Below, one piece after another: positions 1 through 11,205 of a stretch of DNA of 64,000 nt. A model generated the notes under the pieces. That model was given only the letters and a program-made list of their open reading frames with translations, was not told the origin of the DNA and made no database searches. This DNA is from Whalleya microplaca (taxonomy: Eukaryota; Ascomycota; Sordariomycetes; Xylariales; Xylariaceae): positions 274,277 through 338,276 of the forward strand of contig MU385744.1 in the NCBI GenBank assembly GCA_022497155.1. The letters are read 5' to 3'. The position numbers and the translations under genes were made by a program. Within the stretch, counting starts at the first letter, position 1, and each line of letters starts with the position of its first letter.

Positions 1-48
1 ACCCCCCCCCGCCCCCCCCCCCGCCCCGCCCCCGCCCCCCCCCCCCCG

Positions 49-91
<43 letters not shown>
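1..91. repeat. Poly-C (poly-G) homopolymer tract
   Basis: After the first base the sequence is C apart from single G residues at 11, 23, 28, 34 and 48, and the last 43 bases are pure C. This is not the fungal telomere repeat (TTAGGG/CCCTAA). Its position at the first base of the window suggests a contig end or a sequencing artefact at a G-rich homopolymer, but a real G-rich tract cannot be excluded. Confidence 0.9.
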
Positions 92-1064
92 AGAATGTGA
101 TAGAGATAGCTGGTCTGTATCTACGTTTTCTTAGACCAGTACTTAAAACTGATATATTGCGGATTTCATCTACTGGGTAGAGCTGCTATATATACCGTAT
201 ATATGTCACGATAGGGGTCGTTGTTACTTACCCCTGTTAGTATGGAGATCGGGCTAATGGTGATTTCAGAGCTCTGATTTCAAATACGATGACCTCACTT
301 ATTAAGAAAATATCACTTAGAAAGTTACAAAAACCAGTTGAATATATTCGATCATTGCAGCACCCAAATGACAATTACACTTACAATAACAATAACATGA
401 CCCTCTATCTTAGCAACTACTACAAAGCCAGATTATATAGTTTTAGCGTTTCACTCCTTCGTTTGTTTATAACTACTCTGAGCTAGACATTAGGCCCCGT
501 ATCCCTTGCGAATCGAAGGAGCTAGAAAAGTGTGATGAAATCGACGCAGGTTATGTGTGTCATAGTAGTTATTATTAGGGAGGTATTATATATAAGTCAC
601 AGCTTGTAGAGCATTCCAGCCACCTGGGTTATCAGCCATATATCTTTGTAATCCGTCAAAGTGAATCACGATACGTAATACTACTATCTTACCATCGGGA
701 AGGGGTTTGCATGGTGATACACGACCTTAGCCGATTATCGCTTTCGGGCCCATTCTAAAGGGTCTCCCGTTTCCTAAGCCAATCAAGGTCACTAAATGTT
801 ATTCATAAAGAGTTATAAAGTTAGTAACAGTCATCTGTAATAGTCATCTAATCGGCGACTGAACCTATTTGTAACTCAAGGCCAGGGCTGGGACACTGAT
901 TGCCATACACATTGACGTGGACTTTTCGCACGAAAATGCATAAAAGTATTAGACCACATACCTTGTTCATGCTCAGATATTTTTCCGTGTCTACGCAAAC
1001 TTCTATTCGTTACAATTCTCCATAGAATTCATGACATACAGCATACAAGTAAGCCTTAGGTACT
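92..1064. other. Gene-free, AT-rich interval
   Basis: I see no supported gene here. Short open frames, such as one at 289-486, lack recognisable motifs, codon bias or splice partners. The interval contains one copy (557-585) of a short dispersed repeat that recurs near 48 kb. The 3' end of the dioxygenase gene on the minus strand borders it. Confidence 0.6.
557..585 (+). repeat. Dispersed 29-bp repeat, copy 1
   Basis: These 29 bases match 47972-48000 with four differences, and all four are transitions (three G/A, one T/C). Similarity does not clearly extend upstream. A shared TAGAGCAT occurs a little further downstream at different spacing. This is what a short, decayed transposon fragment would look like; the transition-only pattern fits RIP-like mutation but the sample is tiny. 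Confidence 0.45.
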
Positions 1065-3432
1065 CTAAGCTAAGCGTTGCCGCTTAGGCTCAGAACATGC
1101 GATGCTGTCAGACCCGCTCTCTTGCGAGTGACTGCTACTGGTTGAAGATGACACGTAGCCGACGACATTCTTTCTCGGATCCCAGGTCCCAGCTCCGTGG
1201 ATATCTGCATCAGTCCATCCCCCCATCGGCTCCTTCTCGATATCCATATCCTCCAATATACATGGGTCGAGCGCACCTTCGTCGTCGTCGTCTTCGGACG
1301 AAGAGTCGTGAGCAGCAAGCACATCCTCATTACCTGAGGCTGAGACTCCAGCTGCGGGACGATACCAAGGGTCCGAGGGAAGCGGGTCTAGTTTTCCCAT
1401 GCGGCGGTGAGCATAGTTACGAACAGCCTGGTGATTGGTGCAGAGTACGAAGAGCCTGTACCCTTGCCAGTCTTCGACAAAGTGTTCTAACTCAGTACCG
1501 CGGAAGATTAAACAGGAGCCCGGTTTGTAGTCTAGCTTGAGGCCTAGCTGCGGAAAGCATAAGTCGCCTCCTATCAAAATGGTCAGTAGCCGTATTTCAT
1601 GAAGGAAAGTTTGTGTGACTAGCCTGAATAGTTGCCCAAAGGTATCAAGCTTGCAAATCCGTGCTTGATATCGTGTTTGTCGCAATGGCGTTGGGTAAAA
1701 GAGTTGACTCCGAAGACAATCAGTGTCGCCCAATTAGGACGGGAAACAGCCATTCTGTCAGACCTCGGCAGCCCGTTGAAAGTCTCGATACATGCCTCGT
1801 ACTCTTTCGGGGCTAGATGTCTCATGAGGAACCGGGCGACTTCAGACGAGATGCCGAGAACGCCAAATTTGAAATGCGAGAACACGCGAGGAGCTTGGTT
1901 CGGCTTCACTTTCTCAGATGCACCCCTCTGTAGCAAGGTATCTGGAGTGAGATAGATGTCTTTCGGATTCGGGTGGCCTTTCATCGCCCAGGTTCCATAA
2001 CTATACATAGGCAAGGTTAGCAAGTTCCTTTATATATATATCCAAGCTTTTATTCTAAGTTCGTCCTGTATAGGAGACATAGCTCCTTAGAATACGCAGG
2101 CTGGAATAAGGGGCAGGGCGACTCTGGAATACTTACTGAACCACACACATTGGCCGTTCTTCAAGCTCTTGTGGTGTAATAGCCAACTCCATGTTCAGTT
2201 CTGGGTGGGATCGGAGGATAAACTCATCTACAGCATGGCGAGCAGTACTAGGACGAGGAAGGGGAACAAGCCCAGTCCATTGTTTTGCCGCAGTATTCAC
2301 CTTGTCTACAAGGGCACTGCCGAAAAGGTGCTGGAATAGTTGTGACACGGAACAGAGTATGAGGTCTCCATTGCCATCCAAGATGACAAGGACGTCCTTT
2401 TCAATGCGTCGGTATATAGTCGGGTCGCTGGCCGCGGCCGAGTCGCGAAGGTGCTGATAGAAGAAGTCTTGGCTTATTGATCGGTCTTCGCTTTCAATCT
2501 TCGCAATCGTAGGCTGTAAGTCTACTTCGGGTTCTCTAGCAATAGAACGTAACCTGTCGCGGTCTGCCTGACTATTATCCATCCAGAAAGCGCGAATGAC
2601 ACACTGGCGCAGCTCTTTATACCATTCTTTCTTCTTCTCTCCTCCCTCTGGCCTCGTTTTTGACGGCCGATATTGCCCCATTGGTGGCACATTACCTGAG
2701 CTGATTCGCTTAGCCATAAGGTAATTTTCGACATTTCTACCCATCATATCCTCAATAAGGTTCATCTTAGCTGTTGACTTGATTTCGGTGTCGAGGGCTC
2801 GTTGTGTGTTGTAATACGATTCGCGTTGATGGACGACTGAGGCATGTGAAATCAGTATTCTGTTCTTCTGGAATAACTCGGCAAATAACAGGAAGCTTCA
2901 AGTATATCATGAGGTTTCATAACTCAAGGGAACACATGCTCCTGAAGCAGAATGGAAATGATAATGACTGGATGCTACTCACAGACATCCTTGAACTGCG
3001 AGATGCGCGCCTTCATCGAGTTATACTCAAACTCGATCGTCTTCTCAGTCGCATCATCGCGCAGGTTCACTACATTGGTGTACTTGTCCATCTTGTCGTC
3101 AATGAATGAAGCCTTAATTCCTGTAAGAAAATCCGTCATATCGTCTGTCTTCTTCTCATCTTGAAGACTAAGGTCTTTCTGGGAAAACCGCTTGAATTGC
3201 TAAATTTATATAAGATATACAGTTAACGAACGATGCTGGTGACGTGGTGGGGAAATCATACCAAGGCTCGGTTTCGATCTTCAAGATGTGAGACGTTGCC
3301 TGAATGGTGGAACTTCTTGCCATATCTATCTCCTGGGATGTGGTCGATATTTTTCCCATAATGGACTAGAGGGACATGCTGAGTAGAAGCTACGGCTTCT
3401 TTGACACCGTCTGGTGACTTGGGCGAGTCCAT
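1065..3432 (-). CDS. 2OG-Fe(II) dioxygenase, TET/JBP-like (2OGFeDO) domain protein, five exons
   Basis: Exons read by eye are 3432-3262, 3199-2983, 2836-2137, 2000-1624 and 1570-1065, giving about 656 residues in one continuous frame. The C-terminal third has the layout of a 2-oxoglutarate/iron dioxygenase: an HxD pair (about H468, D470), a glycine-rich GNYSGGDL strand, the turn YKPG, and a distal H518 followed nine residues later by R527, the expected iron and 2OG ligands. The spacing and the LGNY...LG..LxYxPG pattern resemble fungal TET/JBP-type oxygenases, which oxidise 5-methylpyrimidines in DNA; this assignment is from memory of the family. The N-terminal two thirds are hydrophilic and partly helical with no domain I recognise. 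The tail is acidic and Ser-rich and ends in a basic KRQR. Intron 4 (1623-1571) appears to be GC-AG. The 146-bp intron 2 is the least certain junction. Substrate is unknown. Confidence 0.7.
1571..1623 (-). other. GC-AG intron in the dioxygenase gene
   Basis: Read on the minus strand this 53-bp intron begins GCTAGT, has a strong branch site TACTGAC, and ends GATAG. Splicing here joins GNYSG to GDLCFP in phase and removes a TAG. No GT donor in the vicinity keeps the frame. GC-AG introns are a small minority in fungi. Confidence 0.6.
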
Positions 3433-5423
3433 GATTAATGTGCCTACAGACGGACAGAATACAAAAGGGCCAGAAGGGGAAATAGAGCGGCCCAGCTTAA
3501 TCTTTGACGAGAAAGCCTAAGGATATAAATGTTAGGCCTGGTGGCAGTTTTTCATGGTGGAGGAAGACTGAGAGTGATTGTTTGTCATGCACCTTGCCGG
3601 AAGAATGTGCATTGAGAAAAGCTGTGCTGCAGCAACATAATAATGTAACCTGTATTCCCAGGTGGATTCCCAGGTGAATGAACTCCATTCAGTGAATGAC
3701 TGCAGATTCAGTGAATGTCTACAGAAAGCAAATCTTTGTTGTCGTTATAATGTGTTGTCTAGAGAGAAATGTAAGTTAGATGGGCTAAGTGATCAGGGTA
3801 GGCATTTAAAGCTACACTTTTTGATTGCTTCGCCCCCCCCCCCAAATCGCCTTGCCAATCATAACAATTGGGTATACCAGAGAAAAATAGTCCCGAGGCC
3901 TCACCTTTGTCTCATTTTTTAATCATTTTTTAATCATCAATACCTATGTATCTAATACAAATTCCTGCTTAACCACGCAGATAGGTAGGTCCGGGCTAAT
4001 ATGATTATCCATTACCTGCCTATATGTATCTTTCTGACCTAGTGACTTAATATAGCCTAGGAGACCGCGATCGATGACTGAAGTGTTTCCATGCAAGGAA
4101 CTTTGTCTTCAGTCATGACACGGGAGCATTTAGTAGGGGGGTGTCAAAAGGTGTACAGCCAAAGTAGGAAGGAATTCGGAGAACAATAAAGGAAAATAAA
4201 AAATAAAAAATAAAATAAAATGAATGGGTGACAGTTAAGAGGATCGAACAGTAAACTTCAAAAAGCAAAGTTGGTGCCAATGCACCAAAGTATGTATTAA
4301 CCCAGATACCTGAGACAATAACTCGTAGCTACTTTGCTAAGAGTTGTTAGAGCTATTGCATTATATATATTTTACACCGCCCCTCGACGAAATCAACTTT
4401 CCTGCTGTATGTTGCCCAGGTATCCGGCGTGGCATCGAGCATCCTCGTCATCATTGTCATCGCGTAAACTCAAAGCCGCTGGCCATCCTCTTTCATATTG
4501 CCAACCAAGGCACTATTATCACAAGATTTGAAACTGCGCTGAAGATCCCGAGCAGTAAGGATTATAAATCCGTGGTTTGGATGTTCTAATTCTTTTGAGA
4601 TGAAACAATAACATACTTTCTAAGGACCTGATAAGTGTATTGTTAAATCAAAACCTAGGTGGTGGTATTGGCAGAACAATATTTGACTTATATTCGCTCA
4701 ACCTATGGGACAAAATGTAATCATCTACTTAGTATTGAACAATAAACGTGACTGTAATATTTTTTAATACACGAGTATATCGAAATATTAAAAGAGCCCA
4801 TACCCACTCACTTAGATGGTAAGGGCTACAGCTAGACTCAAATTTTTAGACAGATTTATATATACAGCTGCTATGCCTGATATAAATGAATGCAAATACA
4901 ACATACACAAAATAGTATATAGTATGCTTAATGTTTATTAATTTGAAAGCCCAGCTGAGCTACTAAGGGATCAAAGGGGGACACGATGAGCTTACGTACC
5001 GGACCTATGTCTGCCAGAGGTATGTGTATAAGAACACCGCCCTCCGAAGGTCAATCGCGCCCTTGCCATCAATAAGCCTTCCAAATGTAGCAACTGCGGA
5101 GTGTATACCGTGTCTCTGATTCGTTGGTTCCGGGTATACATAAATATGATTTGGAGAATTTGGAGATGTTCACATGGACGTAGGCGAGAGGGGTTCGTGT
5201 GATGTAATGTTGGACAATGGCTTTGTGTATATAAAGGTATGTAGGAGTGACGCAACGCTCATGAGTCTTGAACTCTCAATATACCAGGATCTCAGAACAT
5301 AAACAGAGCATCCCACAGTCAGTCCAGAGACATCAATAGTAACTTCGGTCTCGTATACATTGACGAGGCACGCCGAAATCAACTACCCCTGACCAAGATC
5401 TCCTCGCATACGCCAACGAAAGA
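3433..5423. other. Intergenic region, no gene seen
   Basis: About 2 kb between the divergently transcribed dioxygenase and HAD genes. It is AT-rich with homopolymer runs (C run near 3832-3843, A-rich stretch near 4192-4220). Short open frames at 3662-3922 and 4334-4589 show no motif or splice context, so I do not call them. Confidence 0.55.
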
Positions 5424-6324
5424 ATGGCATCTAAATACCCCGACCTAACAGGCTTCAAAGCCCTAAGGTTCGCATCCCAAACCCCCATCCCCGACCCAAC
5501 ATCCATCCATCCCAACCCCAATCAACTAACACACACCCTCCCCCTCCTCCAGCTTCGACTGCTACGGCACGCTCGTAGACTGGGAATCCGGCTTCCTCCG
5601 CACCCTCCGCCTCCTCACCTCCCAACTGCCCCCCACGCACCCCCTGAACACCGAGCCGCCGACCGAGGCCCTCCGCCGCCTTCACGCGCTCACGACGGCG
5701 CACGAGCGCGCGCAGCCGAGCGCGCTGTACAACGAGATCCTGGCCTCGAGCCTGACGGCCTTCGCGCACGAGCTCCGCCTGCCGCTCGCCGACAGCATCG
5801 CCGAGCCCTTCGGGAACTCGCCGGGCACCTGGCCGGCCTTCGCGGACACGCGGGCGGGGCTGCGCAAGCTCGCGCGACGGTACAGGTTGGTTATATTGAG
5901 TAATGTGGATAACGCGAATATCGCGGGCACGCTGGCGCATGCGCTCGGGGACGGGGAGGATGGGGAGGGGGAAGGGGTGAGGTTCGATGCGGTGTACACG
6001 GCGCAGGATATCGGCGCGTATAAGCCGAGCCATAAAAATTTCGAGTACCTGTTCGCGCACGCGCGCGAGGATCTGGGGGTCGATAAGGAGAAGGGCGAGC
6101 TGCTGCATGTAGCGTGCAGTTTGAGGGCGGATCATGTGCCGGCGAAGGAGTTGGGGTTGAGAAGTGTGTGGATTGCCAGGGGGGCGGATCGGAAGGGTGA
6201 TAGTGGGATTGGGGGGGATGTTGAGGCGTTGAGGGGGCAGACGGCTTTTGAGTGGAAGTTCGATACGATTGGAGAGTTTGCGGATGAGGTGGAGAGGCAG
6301 TTTGCTGTGAAGGAGAAGTCGTAG
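5424..6324 (+). CDS. Haloacid dehalogenase-like hydrolase (HAD superfamily)
   Basis: Exon 1 is 5424-5467 and exon 2 is 5553-6324, separated by an 85-bp intron with a CAACTAAC branch site; the joined protein has about 271 residues. Splicing rebuilds HAD motif I as FDCYGTLVDW (nucleophile about D17). The D-x-Y-G-T form is that of L-2-haloacid dehalogenases rather than phosphatases. Motif II is LSNVD (about 130-134), motif III is the lysine in YKPSHKNF (about K172), and motif IV lies in HVACSLRADHVPA, followed by LGLRSVWIAR. Length and motif spacing fit the type II 2-haloacid dehalogenase family found widely in filamentous fungi. It is probably a soluble hydrolase; the true substrate cannot be read from the sequence. 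The donor (GTTCGC) is weak, but the frame and motif support it. Exon 2 is very GC-rich up to about 6130. Confidence 0.85.
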
Positions 6325-6464
6325 GTGATGAGAGAGGATTTATATATGTCAATATGGCTATTAACTAGGTAGCTTCGGAATGGTAAATGGATATCATGAT
6401 GTGACTGAAAAAAGGACAATTTGCAAACCACGTACAGAACATACATCCATCCATACACGTATAT

Positions 6465-8079
6465 TCAATAATCATCCTCATCCATCCCACTAACCTCCTC
6501 TCCATCCTCCTCATCAACCTCACTCCCCCTCCTCCCCCTATTTCTCCCCCTCCCCCTCCCCAACCCCTTACCCATCCTCTTCCGCGGCTCCTCCGCAACA
6601 TCAGCAGCCCTCCACCCGGGCCTCGCCTTAATAGGCCTGAGAAACCCATCTACATGCACGGCACCGCACATCTCGTCCTCGCTGTCGACTTCCACCCCTA
6701 TCCCTTCCCCCATCCCTGCTCCCCCCGCTGATACCCCATCACCACCACCCTGGGAGTTGGGGAGGACGACGCCGTGCACGAGCTTCATATGCCGCACCAG
6801 ATTCTGCCGCCTGGCGAACCCATCGCGCGCCCGCGGACAGTCCGCGAAAGTGCAGAACCGCGAGCCGGGCGCGGAAGCCGACCTTGAGCGACTCCGCGCG
6901 CGCGAGCGTGAGCGCTGCCGCTGTTCGCCTTCAGACGGGGGAGCCTCTGACGCCCAGCGAGGCTCTGGCAGATCCTCGCCCACCACCTCCTCTTCGTCTT
7001 CCTGTAGTAATATCGGCGGCAAAGACATTCCGGGCACGTACGCCGTCGTGGTATCAGCCTCGTGCGCTCCCTGCGTAGAAGACGCAGAGGGCTGTGACAC
7101 ACCCTCCACGAGCGTCCTAAGCACCATCCCCTTCCCAAAAAGATCCGCGCACCGCCGGGCCGCGCGATCGAGTGCCGCCGCAGGAAACCCCGCCAGTGCC
7201 GCCGCGCCGAGGACGTCCTGCCAGGTCCGCAGGCCCGTGGGGTGTTTCCCGTATCGACTTCTTCCCTCGGCACGCTTGCGGGCTACCGATGATGCTACCG
7301 AGGCGGTTGATGCTACCGAGGCTTCAGAAGCAGTGCTTGCTCTTCTTCTGCTTCTGCGCTTAGGCCGTCCGCGCCGGGGCGTGGCGGTGATAGTGATATC
7401 CCCCTCGTCGTCTGCGGAGCTGTCCTCGGCGTCGGCGTTCGAGCCGTGGTTGGAGGGCTCCGGGGACGGGGATGGGGACGAGAAGACGGGGATAGGTTCC
7501 TTGCGCAGGCGCGCGACGCGGATCGCGAAGTCGCGGTCGTTTTCGCCCGCCAGGCGGGGGTAGCTTTTCTTGGGGCGGCCGGTTTTCTTTTTCCCCTGTT
7601 CCTCTGGAGGGGCCTCCGATAGCGGTAGTGGTGCCTGTGATCGTGGCCGCAGCGCCAACTCCCGTACCCTCGACTTCGACCTCGAAGACGGGCCCCGCGA
7701 CAGCGGCGGTCTGCCTCGCCTCTTCGTCGTGGGGGTTTGCGAGCCCGGTCGCGATCGTCGACTAGGGCGCGAGGACTCCGAGGCCTCGGAGTCGCCTGAG
7801 GTGGGCTGGTCGCGCTGCGTGGCCTCCTGCGCGTTGTGGAGGATCGTGAGGGTCGTGTCTAGTTTCGTGAGGATATGCCGCACGGAGGGGCGGAGGAGTG
7901 CGTAGGAGGCTTCGTCGTCCGTTGCGACTGTGGGCTGAAGACGCCGCTTCTTAGGCGGTACGTGGGGATCGGCCTCGGGCTCGCTGTGGTCGAGGTCCAT
8001 CCTCTCGCCCTCGCTTTCGCTTGCGTGCCTGGCAGACCTTGATTTTGATCGAGATCGAGATCGGGACATCTTACTACTC

Positions 8080-8110
<31 letters not shown>

Positions 8111-8738
8111 TCCCGGCATCAGAGCCCTCGCCACTCCCTTCCGCATCCGAAGCACCCGCCTCCGCCCACGGGCGGACATTGAACTTCTCCTTGGCGGCCC
8201 TCAAGACGGTAGCGGAGAGGACCTCCTCCAGAACCGCGCTGGGCAGTCCACTACTGGTGGTCGCTTTCCTGAACGTGAATCGCTTGTCCGGATCATCCGC
8301 CCCCGTCATGAAGTCCTGGGCCGCCGGCGGGATCTTATCCGCGCGCATGGGCCAGGCGGTCCACGCGCGGTGCGGCAGCCAGTCGTCCGGTGGGACGGTT
8401 TGGCCCGTGGCCGCGTTGATATCCTGTGTAGCTCAGTCAGCTTCGTGGCCTCAGTGAAACGACGTTTGCAGTGAGTAATAATGTACCCGGTCGGGAATTG
8501 GACTATTCAATTCATCGTGCGGTCGTTTATGTCTGCGTTTGAGAGAAAACGCATTATACAGATGCACGGGCAGGTCTCTGTCGCGTATCTCGTTGAGCGC
8601 GGTGAGCGTGCTGATCTCCTCGCTGTTCAGCTGCTGCCAGGTCGACTTCGGGCCGTCCCAGCGGTTCGGCCGCTCTTCCTCGTAGGATTCCTCGGAGGCA
8701 GAGAGGTCGCCGTCTGCGTCGTTCTCTGATAATGCCAT
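6465..8738 (-). CDS. rrn9: RNA polymerase I transcription initiation factor Rrn9-like protein
   Basis: Exon 1 is 8738-8487 and exon 2 is 8423-6465, with a 63-bp intron (donor GTACAT, branch GCTGAC), giving about 736 residues. The N-terminal block (about residues 20-135), with W(D)GP.STW, a leucine-rich helix, LPVHLYNAFSLKRR and a downstream DDWLPH...WTAWP block, matches the Rrn9 domain. Rrn9 is part of the upstream activating factor that helps recruit pol I to the rDNA promoter in yeast. The middle is long, disordered and very charged, with several GRP cores resembling AT-hooks (RRGRPP, KTGRPK, RRGRPK). Near residues 608-634 there is a C-x4-C-x15-H-x4-H segment resembling a C2H2 finger, though its spacing is longer than usual. 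The end is acidic. It lies directly downstream of pescadillo on the same strand, about 300 bp away. Confidence 0.8.
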
Positions 8739-9042
8739 GGCGCACGCTTGTGGGCTGGCATGGCGGCGGCAGCAGCAGTCGGGTTAGTGGAAATGGTTGA
8801 ATTGTTAAAGTGAGTTGATGATGTACAAAGCTAAATAAAATTTTATATGATTGGACGAGCTACGGAACTGTACAGCAGCGGTGAAAAACACAACCTACGG
8901 AAGCGAACAAGAGCATTATACAGTGCGAAATCACCCCTTTACCAATTGCACTTAATTGAATTTCATCTGAGCATTCGGATCGCGAGAAACAGTTCCGTGG
9001 TATTTCAGCAAATCTACCTAAAACGACTCTAAACCCGCACAA
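8739..9042. other. Intergenic spacer between pescadillo 3' end and rrn9 5' end
   Basis: Roughly 300 bp that must hold the pescadillo 3' UTR and the rrn9 promoter, since both genes read on the minus strand. It is AT-rich around 8815-8850. I see no further gene. Confidence 0.6.
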
Positions 9043-11205
9043 TTACGCCTTACCCTTTGCCTTCTGCTTCTCCAATTTTCTCCTCTTCGCCCTGAGCTTC
9101 TGGTCCTCCGCGCTCTTCTTGTTATTGCTGTACTGCATCTGCTCGAACAGCTTCCGCTTCTTCTTGCTCAGCATGCCCTTCGCCCTCTCGATCTCCTCCG
9201 CCTCCTCCTTGGCTTGCCTGGCCAGCTGCTTTTTGGCCTCGACCTTGGCCTTGGATCGAGGATTTGATGGCGCGTCTTGTTTGATGGGCTTGCCGGTCAG
9301 TTCCGCTATGAGCTCCCGCTGGTACTGCAGTTCAGCGTCCTGCTCGTCGTCCTCTTCGTCCGCCTCCTTGGTTTCCTTCTCGTCCTCGGAGAAGCCTCCA
9401 AATGAGTCATTCTCGCCTTCCTCTTCGTTCTCTTCATGAGAAGCAGCAATATCCATTTCATTGGCTGTGTCTTCTATCCTCTTGACAGCGAGACTGTCCT
9501 CTGCTTCTTCTTCCGCCTCTTCCTCCTCATCTTCGTCCACTTCCTCATCGGTGTCCTCCAACGCTTCACCCTCAGGCTCCTGCTCCTCAAGAGGGATTGT
9601 CGGGTCGTATGCGCCTTGGGTGCTCTGCACGAACGGACTTAGATGCGGCGGCATTTGAGCTCCAGGGGCGTACAGGTCCGGGCGTTTCAATTCCTCATCA
9701 TTTACACTATCCCAAACCCACTGTGGTTGTACGTAAGTTCGGCCAGGCATTCGTTGATTCGGCGCAAGTTTTTGGGATGTCTGATTATCTTCAACATCGT
9801 CATTCTCTTGCGCAGTAGCTTTAATTACCGGACGATCGACTATTTGATGCGTGATGGATGGGTCCTGTTCGTTGGTCGTGTATGCGCCCCCGCCTAGTGT
9901 GGCGTCCCAACCAATGCGCTTGCACCCGAAGGCACGAAGGATGAATTCCAAGGGTTGCCTTGGCGTTTCGCGAGATAAGAAAAATGTACAGTTTGCGAAT
10001 AATGATTCGGGTTCGCTACCAGAGTGGGTGGGCTGAGGGAGGACATCACCCCCTGGTGCGGCTGGTTCGAACTTGTCAATGGCATCAGTGGCCTCATCTT
10101 TGTCTTCTGGCTCCGCCGGCTCTCCATCGACATCGGTTTCTTTCATTTGCCGAATGAGCTTGTTCACTTCTGCTTGTGTTTTCGGATCTGGACCAGAGTT
10201 TGCATCACCATTCGTCAACTGCGCCGGCGCATCACTTGCCACAGCATTCGCATGATTGCCCTCAAGCTGGAAGGCGCCGAGTTCGCCAGCCTCGTCGTCC
10301 TTCGTCTGATCGAACTTAGGCGGATACTTCAGTCCAATGGACGTATATAATCTGAAGTTAACAAATCCCAAAAGCGTCATGTAGAACTCGACAAAAGTGC
10401 CCATGATCCTGAAATCCACGTCCCCGACGACCCTCTGGTTGAACTTGTATGGCGCAAGCCATAAGATGTCCTCTCCCTGTATGTTCGCCTGGTAGTATAT
10501 ACCTTTTATAGACAAGAAAGACTTGCGCAGGCTTTGAGAGACGATCAGGTAATGCTGGAATTCGAGACAGAGCCGCTCGCAACGCGCAATCATCTTCGCA
10601 GGGACCGTCGATGTAGATGGGAGGTTGGCGAAGAGGAAGAGCATGGAGAGGCAGTCGTCGAGGTCGCGCAGAGCATCAACGAATGTCGGATAGCGTTCTC
10701 GAATGACATGGTCGAGCGTGTATCGAGGTTTGCCGGTCTCCTCAGGCCTGGCGGCATTGCGCTCGAGCCGGCTGGCATCGCCCACATCCCCGCGGCCAAG
10801 CGCTTTGGATATCTTTTTCTCTAGTACCTTCTGGTCTCTGAACTTTTGCAACAGCGGCTCGTGCAGAAGATACTGTATGTCCTTCGCATAGTAGAAGGTA
10901 GTCGAGGCAGTAACGCTCTTATAAGCCTTCTTCTTGTTCCTGGGCTCTCTTGGGAAGATACTGAACGGCAGTTAGCGACAGCTCAGTAAGATGTATACAC
11001 ATCTATGATACATAAACGTATACATATACATATACGTATGTATATATATGGATATATAATACACAAGAGTGTTAGCAACTGACCCTTTCCATATGCACAG
11101 TTTTCGAAAGTCTGGAAGACTGATCTGCAGCTTCTTTATAGCTTGTGTACGAGTAATATAGTTTTTGGCATTGCCGGCCTCGCCCTTCTTCTTAATTCTG
11201 CCCAT
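9043..11205 (-). CDS. nop7: Pescadillo homologue (NOP7), 60S ribosome biogenesis factor
   Basis: Exon 1 is 11205-11084 and exon 2 is 10960-9043, with a 123-bp intron (donor GTCAGT, branch CTAAC). The protein is about 679 residues. The N-terminus [19 protein letters not shown], the junction [18 protein letters not shown] and the following helical region are characteristic of the pescadillo domain. A BRCT-like region follows at about 360-475 ([23 protein letters not shown], and W in PQWVWDS). The C-terminal third is strongly acidic and then becomes a basic coiled coil ([15 protein letters not shown] through [10 protein letters not shown]). Pescadillo acts in the nucleolus with Erb1 and Ytm1 (PeBoW complex) in processing of the 27S pre-rRNA. 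Its start is 540 bp from the divergent PIG-U gene. Confidence 0.95.

Noticed and set aside
1..300. Possible telomere at the window start
   Set aside because: No TTAGGG/CCCTAA units are present; the tract is poly-C with a few G.
6757..7905. Long plus-strand frames opposite rrn9
   Set aside because: They are mirror images of a GC-rich, low-complexity coding region; the minus strand carries the Rrn9 domain and the intron.
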